DNA from: Sphagnum magellanicum
Lineage: Eukaryota; Streptophyta; Sphagnopsida; Sphagnales; Sphagnaceae
Direction: 5' to 3'
Assembly (NCBI GenBank): GCA_021904315.1
Contig: CM038913.1
Coordinates: forward strand, 7,811,958 to 7,875,957
DNA length: 64,000 nucleotides
Numbering within the stretch: the stretch's first letter is position 1; every line of letters begins with the position of its first letter. This document shows positions 60,007 to 64,000 of this stretch, piece after piece. The notes beneath the pieces were generated by a model. The model worked only from the letters and a program-made list of their open reading frames with translations, was not told the DNA's origin and searched no databases. Made by a program: the position numbers and the translations under genes.

Positions 60007-60870
60007 TAAGGTATTTAATTTGATGTAAAATTATCAATCCTTTTGTGTGGTTTTTGATAATAACATTTCTAATAATATAGTGAAGTTCACTTTCATTAGA
60101 CATTTCAAATTCATGGAACAAAATAGTTTTTAATATGATGAATAAAAGATAATTGGTTGTTAAGTAGAATGCAATCATCAACATAGACTCTTAGAATTAT
60201 GAAGCCTCCATTGGATCCATGTTGGAGATATATGTTTGCATTTAAATCAAGTTTGAGAAAAGTTTAGGATATCAAATATCTAATGGTTGATGCCAAACTT
60301 TGGAGGATTATTTCAAACCATATATGGATTTGTTGAATTTGCATACCAAATTAGAATTAGAAGAAGTATGTAAACCTTCAAGTAATTCCATGTAAATATT
60401 TTCATTGAGATATCCATTTAAAATTTTTTTTACATCAAGTTGATGCATCTCTAAATTGAATTGTGTGGCCAAGGCTAGTAGAATTCAAATGGATTTGAGT
60501 TTAACAACTAGGGAAAAGGTGTCAATAACGTCTAGGAATTTGTTTGAAACCTCGTGTCACCAAATGGGCTTTATAGTTATCAATTGAACCATTAGCCTTG
60601 GTCTTGATCTTGAAAATTGACTTAGGATTCACAACATGTCTATTAGGTGGGAGTGTAGTCAATTCCCATGTGTTGTTATTTGTTAATTATGAGGCTAGTT
60701 CATCTTGAATGGCCTTTTGCAATTTTAAGGCATATTTTCTAGATTATGCATCATGAAGAGAAAAAGGGGGTTCAAGTGTACTAGTGAATTCAACATTAGC
60801 CTTGTGATGTATTGGGGCACATGGTTTTCTAAATCTTTCTTTGTAGGTTGTGTCTTACTATCCATGGTTT
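60007..60870 (-). pseudogene. Copia reverse transcriptase, 5' part (broken)
   Basis: Minus-strand motifs in order: WELTTLPPNRHVVNPKSIFK, then KANGSIDNYKAHLVTRGF, and the catalytic YVDD at 60174-60185. A FEMSNESELHYII stretch follows up to the nested LTR at 60006. Several stops, including one after QIPRRY, make it non-functional. Confidence 0.88.
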
Positions 60871-61572
60871 CAATTTATCGAATTGGAACCTTCATTGTCC
60901 TTTTTGGCTGAATGTGGCCAGAAGAAAGGTTAGGTGGTTGAATGATTAAGTGAGAAGAAATGGCTTCTTGTGGTAAATGATCTTCATCTATGAATAATTT
61001 TGAAAATGTCTCAAGTGTTTCAATTGGCAAAGGCAAACTTGAGTCTAAAGGTAGGTGAGTCAAAATTTGTGTTGTTAAGGAAAGAACTTGTTGAACCAAA
61101 TTTAATGTTAAAGGTTGTTTATTTGTAGTGGCACTTGCTATGGTTGAAGTTTGTGGTGAGGTAGCATTTATTTGAAAAAAATTAACGTCAAGAAGACGAT
61201 TTGGATCCTTTTCCTCTATAATGGAATCTATTACTTTAATGGGAACTTCATAAAAAATAACATCACGAGATATGAATATACCATAGTTTTCAAGTTTCAT
61301 TAGCCAATGAGCCTTGGATTCTTCTGAATATCCAAGAAATATAGATTCAATTGTATGAAAATCCAATTTTTGATGTTTATATTTATGGATAAAGGCATAA
61401 GCCTTGTAACCAAAATTTGTAAGTGTGACAAAATAGGTTTGTGGTCAAACCAAATTTCATAAAGGGTAATATTATTGGGTACTACTTTAGTTGGACTTTG
61501 GTTTTGAAGATAATTGGTTATTAATAATGTTTCTCCCCAAAAAACTTTGGATAAGGAAGCATGTGATAACAT
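60871..61572 (-). pseudogene. Copia integrase C-terminal region and linker (broken)
   Basis: Frames at 61300-61572 and 60875-61366 read VFWGETLLITNYLQNQSPTK, then IFLGYSEESKAHW and ISRDVIFYE, the standard copia integrase tail motifs. Confidence 0.88.
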
Positions 61573-61607
61573 TGCAAGGGTAGCACAAGTAATGTTCTAT
61601 TTTTGTG

Positions 61608-61946
61608 CTAAGAAACACCATTTTGTTGTGGTGTATACAGAGTGGTGAACTTTCTTTTAATTCCAAATTTAAAAAAATGAATATTGAATTCATTGGATTT
61701 ATATTCACCATTGTTATTAGAACTCAAAACTTTAATTTTGTGATTTGTTTGACATTCCACAAATTCTTTGTATTGTAAAAATTTATCAAACACTTTATGT
61801 TTAATTAAGTAGACAAATGTATATCTTGAAAAATCATCAATAAAGGTGAGGAAATACTTGCAACTAGAATGTGTGCTAGTTTGTAATGGTCTAGAAATAT
61901 TTGAATGAATCAAGCCAAGTATTTCAATTACCCTTGTAACTCCCAC
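61608..61946 (-). pseudogene. Copia integrase core, catalytic acids lost
   Basis: The frame shows the rve core (KYFLTFIDDFSRYTFVYLI and LYTPQQNGVS). Two of the DDE acids are replaced: the first is Asn in LIHSNISRP (normally HSD), the second is Asn in SSNNNGEY (normally SDNGGEY). Confidence 0.88.
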
Positions 61947-62214
61947 TTTGGGAAATGATGCACGAATTTGTTTACCTTTGATACAACATTTAAATAAGGT
62001 GAGGGTGTTCTAATTGAATGTATCCACACCTATAGATATACTTTGAATGTTTTAAGTCTTCACTTGTTGATATGACCAAGTTGAAAATGCCATAAATCAA
62101 TTGTATGGAAACTAACATTAATAGGGATAACAATTGCATCTTTAATGGGTCTTATGTTTTCACCCAACTTGTATAAATCATATTGTAGTCTACATTTTAT
62201 AATCATTTCACTTA

Positions 62215-62568
62215 TTAGATTATTGAGAATATATACTTTGGACCTGATGGAAATTTCTCCTCCAAATTTGTCAAATTGTATTTAAAAAATAGGTTTTTTT
62301 GTAGACCAAGAACATGTAAAACATTTGGAATTTGTCTTACTTTCTCATCAAGTAGTTTGATGGCTACTTCTCCTTGTCTTGCTATTTGGTGAGTTGTATT
62401 GTCACCCAAAAACATAACTTGCCAGCTCTCACATGCTTCATAGTTGATCAAATACTCTCTTTCATAACACACGTGTTGTGTGTATCGGATATCCACATAC
62501 CATGTGGGGTTATTGGTAACTTGTGATGCCAATGTTAAAACATTTAATTTGTGAATGTCTTCTATCAC
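62215..62568 (-). pseudogene. Copia protease and GAG-pre-integrase region (broken)
   Basis: The frame begins near a WYVDIRYTQHVC stretch that matches copia protease (W-x-x-D-S-G-A-x-x-H-x-x), with the DSG motif changed to DIR. It runs on to LHVLGLQKNLF. Confidence 0.75.
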
Positions 62569-63636
62569 AATGTTTGATTTTTTCTTACTTGAAGATTTTG
62601 TTGCAATTTGTGCTTTACAATCCTTAATTTATGTCCACATTTCTTACAATAGAAATATTTTGGTTTCTTCTTGCCATCAAATTTTAAAGTCTTTTCACCA
62701 TCCTTTGATGTGAAGTTCTTTTAAAAATTTCCTTTATAATTAGGATTTCGTTTTCCAATATAAAGGGTTGACATATTGTCTATAGTCACATTGAGTTTTT
62801 TCATGAAAGTTTCTTTTTATATAAGATCAATTATTAGAGATTGTAATGTCGAATTGGGTTGCCTTCTTAAATAACTAATAAATGTTCAATAACTTGGAAG
62901 CATTCTCCCCATCAAAGAAATAACACCATCATCATCAGGCATTAATGCACTAACTATTGATAATTATTCTAAAATTGCTCGAAACACATACATGTGTTTC
63001 ATTACACTCTCATTCTCTTTCATCTTCAATGTACACAATTTGTCTTTTAGATACATTTTTGTCACGACATCTTGTGATTCAAACAATTGTATTAATTTTG
63101 TCTATGCATCGTGATGCTTCATAGGATTGAATATGAGAAACAACATTATTATCAAGACAATTAGTAATGATTGTTAGAAAGATAGTGTCTTTTTCATCCC
63201 AGACAATTATGCTCCCGATTCCTATGGTTGGTCATGCTTTGCATTGGTAGTAATTTGCACTTGTGTGGGATTTATGGGCTTTCATTCAGTGCCATCGACT
63301 ATGGACCAAAGTTTCTTTATCTTGAAAATTAAAGTGAGTCTATGTTTCAATATATTGAAATAAGATCCATTGAATTTAAAGATGTGACTTAATATCAATC
63401 TTCTGTGTCATGATTAAAATTATGCATTATAACAAAAGAAATTTGCAACCTTTTGTGAAAAGGAAGAATTTATCAATTTCAATATTGTTGAAGAAATGTT
63501 CTTCATTTCTTCAACAATCCTTTTGAAATCATGTAATTGATTGCAGATTGTTTGAATTTCTAACTTTTAAAAAAAAATTCTTTCATTTAAAATTTGATCA
63601 CATCATATAGAAATTAGTATTGGATTTTTATCAATC
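62569..63636 (-). pseudogene. Copia gag remnant with degenerate zinc knuckle
   Basis: A FYCKKCGHKLR knuckle-like motif lies near 62630-62665; the final Cys of the CCHC pattern is missing. Upstream, frame-shifted gag-like sequence carries many stops. Confidence 0.65.
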
Positions 63637-63648
63637 TCTGATACCATG
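63637..63648 (-). other. Primer-binding site for initiator Met tRNA
   Basis: TGGTATCAGAG on the minus strand directly after the 5' LTR end. This is the classic plant Ty1-copia PBS. Confidence 0.9.
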
Positions 63649-63843
63649 TGGGGTTTATGAGAAAGAACATATTCATGTACAAGTTGGAATAGAATAATAA
63701 TAACGTATTTACTAAAAGTAATGAAAAGTTCTTTTACATATGATTAAGCTATGAACAATTGTGTCCCATGTGTAACTAATTATGTATGATATTATATTTG
63801 TATGAGAAAATTATTATACATATGAACGTATATTCCTCCAACA
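63647..63843 (-). repeat. 5' LTR of the copia element
   Basis: The 197-bp partner of the LTR at 56393-56588, with TGTTGG...CCCACA ends on the minus strand. Confidence 0.9.
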
Positions 63844-64000
63844 GCGAGGAGCTCCCAAAAGCAACAACACAACAAGGAACACCTAGAAGCAACATCACGG
63901 TGAGGAGCACCCAAAAACAACACACAATGAGGAACACCCAAAATCAACAACACAAGTAAGAGCACCCATAAGGCAACATCACGGCGAGGAGCTTCCCTCC
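63844..64000 (+). repeat. ~28-bp tandem array at the window edge
   Basis: Five to six units of the type gaggagcacccaaaaacaac-acaat, 27-30 bp each. The array runs out of the window and the copia element abuts it. Confidence 0.75.

Larger units (their letters stand above)
56393..63843 (-). mobile_element. Decayed Ty1-copia LTR retrotransposon, minus strand, 7.45 kb
   Basis: Two ~196-bp LTRs in the same orientation bound a region that holds, in minus-strand order, a primer-binding site, gag, protease, integrase, reverse transcriptase and RNase H remnants. Integrase before reverse transcriptase is the Ty1-copia order. Flanking bases gcaag (56388-56392) and gcgag (63844-63848) fit a 5-bp target duplication with one change. 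The LTRs differ at roughly 15% of positions by eye, and every coding region has stops and frameshifts, so the insertion is old and inactive. A solo LTR of another family splits the reverse transcriptase. About 1.5 kb of non-coding sequence lies between RNase H and the 3' LTR. Confidence 0.92.

Noticed and set aside
1-64000. CRISPR arrays, operons or bacterial-type systems
   Set aside because: No spacer-repeat arrays or clustered short-spaced genes; the DNA is plant nuclear.

Overview
The window is nuclear DNA of a land plant. Three things show this: a plant-type eS12 ribosomal protein gene with GT-AG introns, a chloroplast fibrillin (PAP) gene built like plant FBN11/PAP14, and plant transposons (Ty1-copia with an initiator-Met-tRNA primer site, a Ty3-type solo LTR, an Emigrant/pogo-like MITE and CACTA-like ends). 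Sparse genes in AT-rich repeat-filled DNA, and coding sequence rich in CAG- and GAC-type repeats, fit a large genome. A fern or other seed-free plant is my guess, and the sequence alone does not prove it.

Layout. 1-5.5 kb: the end of a ~180-bp AT-rich satellite, a CACTA-like element, an LTR relic and a MITE. 5.5-10 kb: a gene pocket with the four-coding-exon eS12 gene (6095-7330, +) and an intronless FAD-dependent amine-oxidase-like gene (8593-9924, +). 10-34 kb: no convincing gene, only unique-looking DNA mixed with short tandem duplications, MITE-like families, a second LTR relic, a 190-bp tandem array and a 1.4-kb segment bounded by perfect 61-bp direct repeats. 34-45 kb: a second gene pocket. 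It holds an intronless-CDS gene for a disordered Ser/His/Gln-rich protein (34993-36537, +) and, facing it, a 14-exon gene for a chloroplast fibrillin fused to a degenerate protein kinase domain (39038-43730, -). 45-56 kb: a pogo-like MITE, a pair of dispersed AT-rich repeats, a 1.3-kb minisatellite, a tRNA-like sequence and TTAGG repeats. 56.4-63.8 kb: a decayed Ty1-copia retrotransposon on the minus strand with both LTRs, its reverse transcriptase split by a 1,240-bp Ty3-type solo LTR. The right edge is another tandem array.

The four genes form no operon or pathway. eS12 acts in cytosolic translation, the oxidase is metabolic, the fibrillin-kinase fusion should act in plastids, and the disordered protein has no known role. 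The best second looks are the pseudokinase residues of the fibrillin fusion, the origin of the intronless oxidase, the low-complexity protein, and the 61-bp and 190-bp repeat structures. I saw no clearly new multi-gene system.
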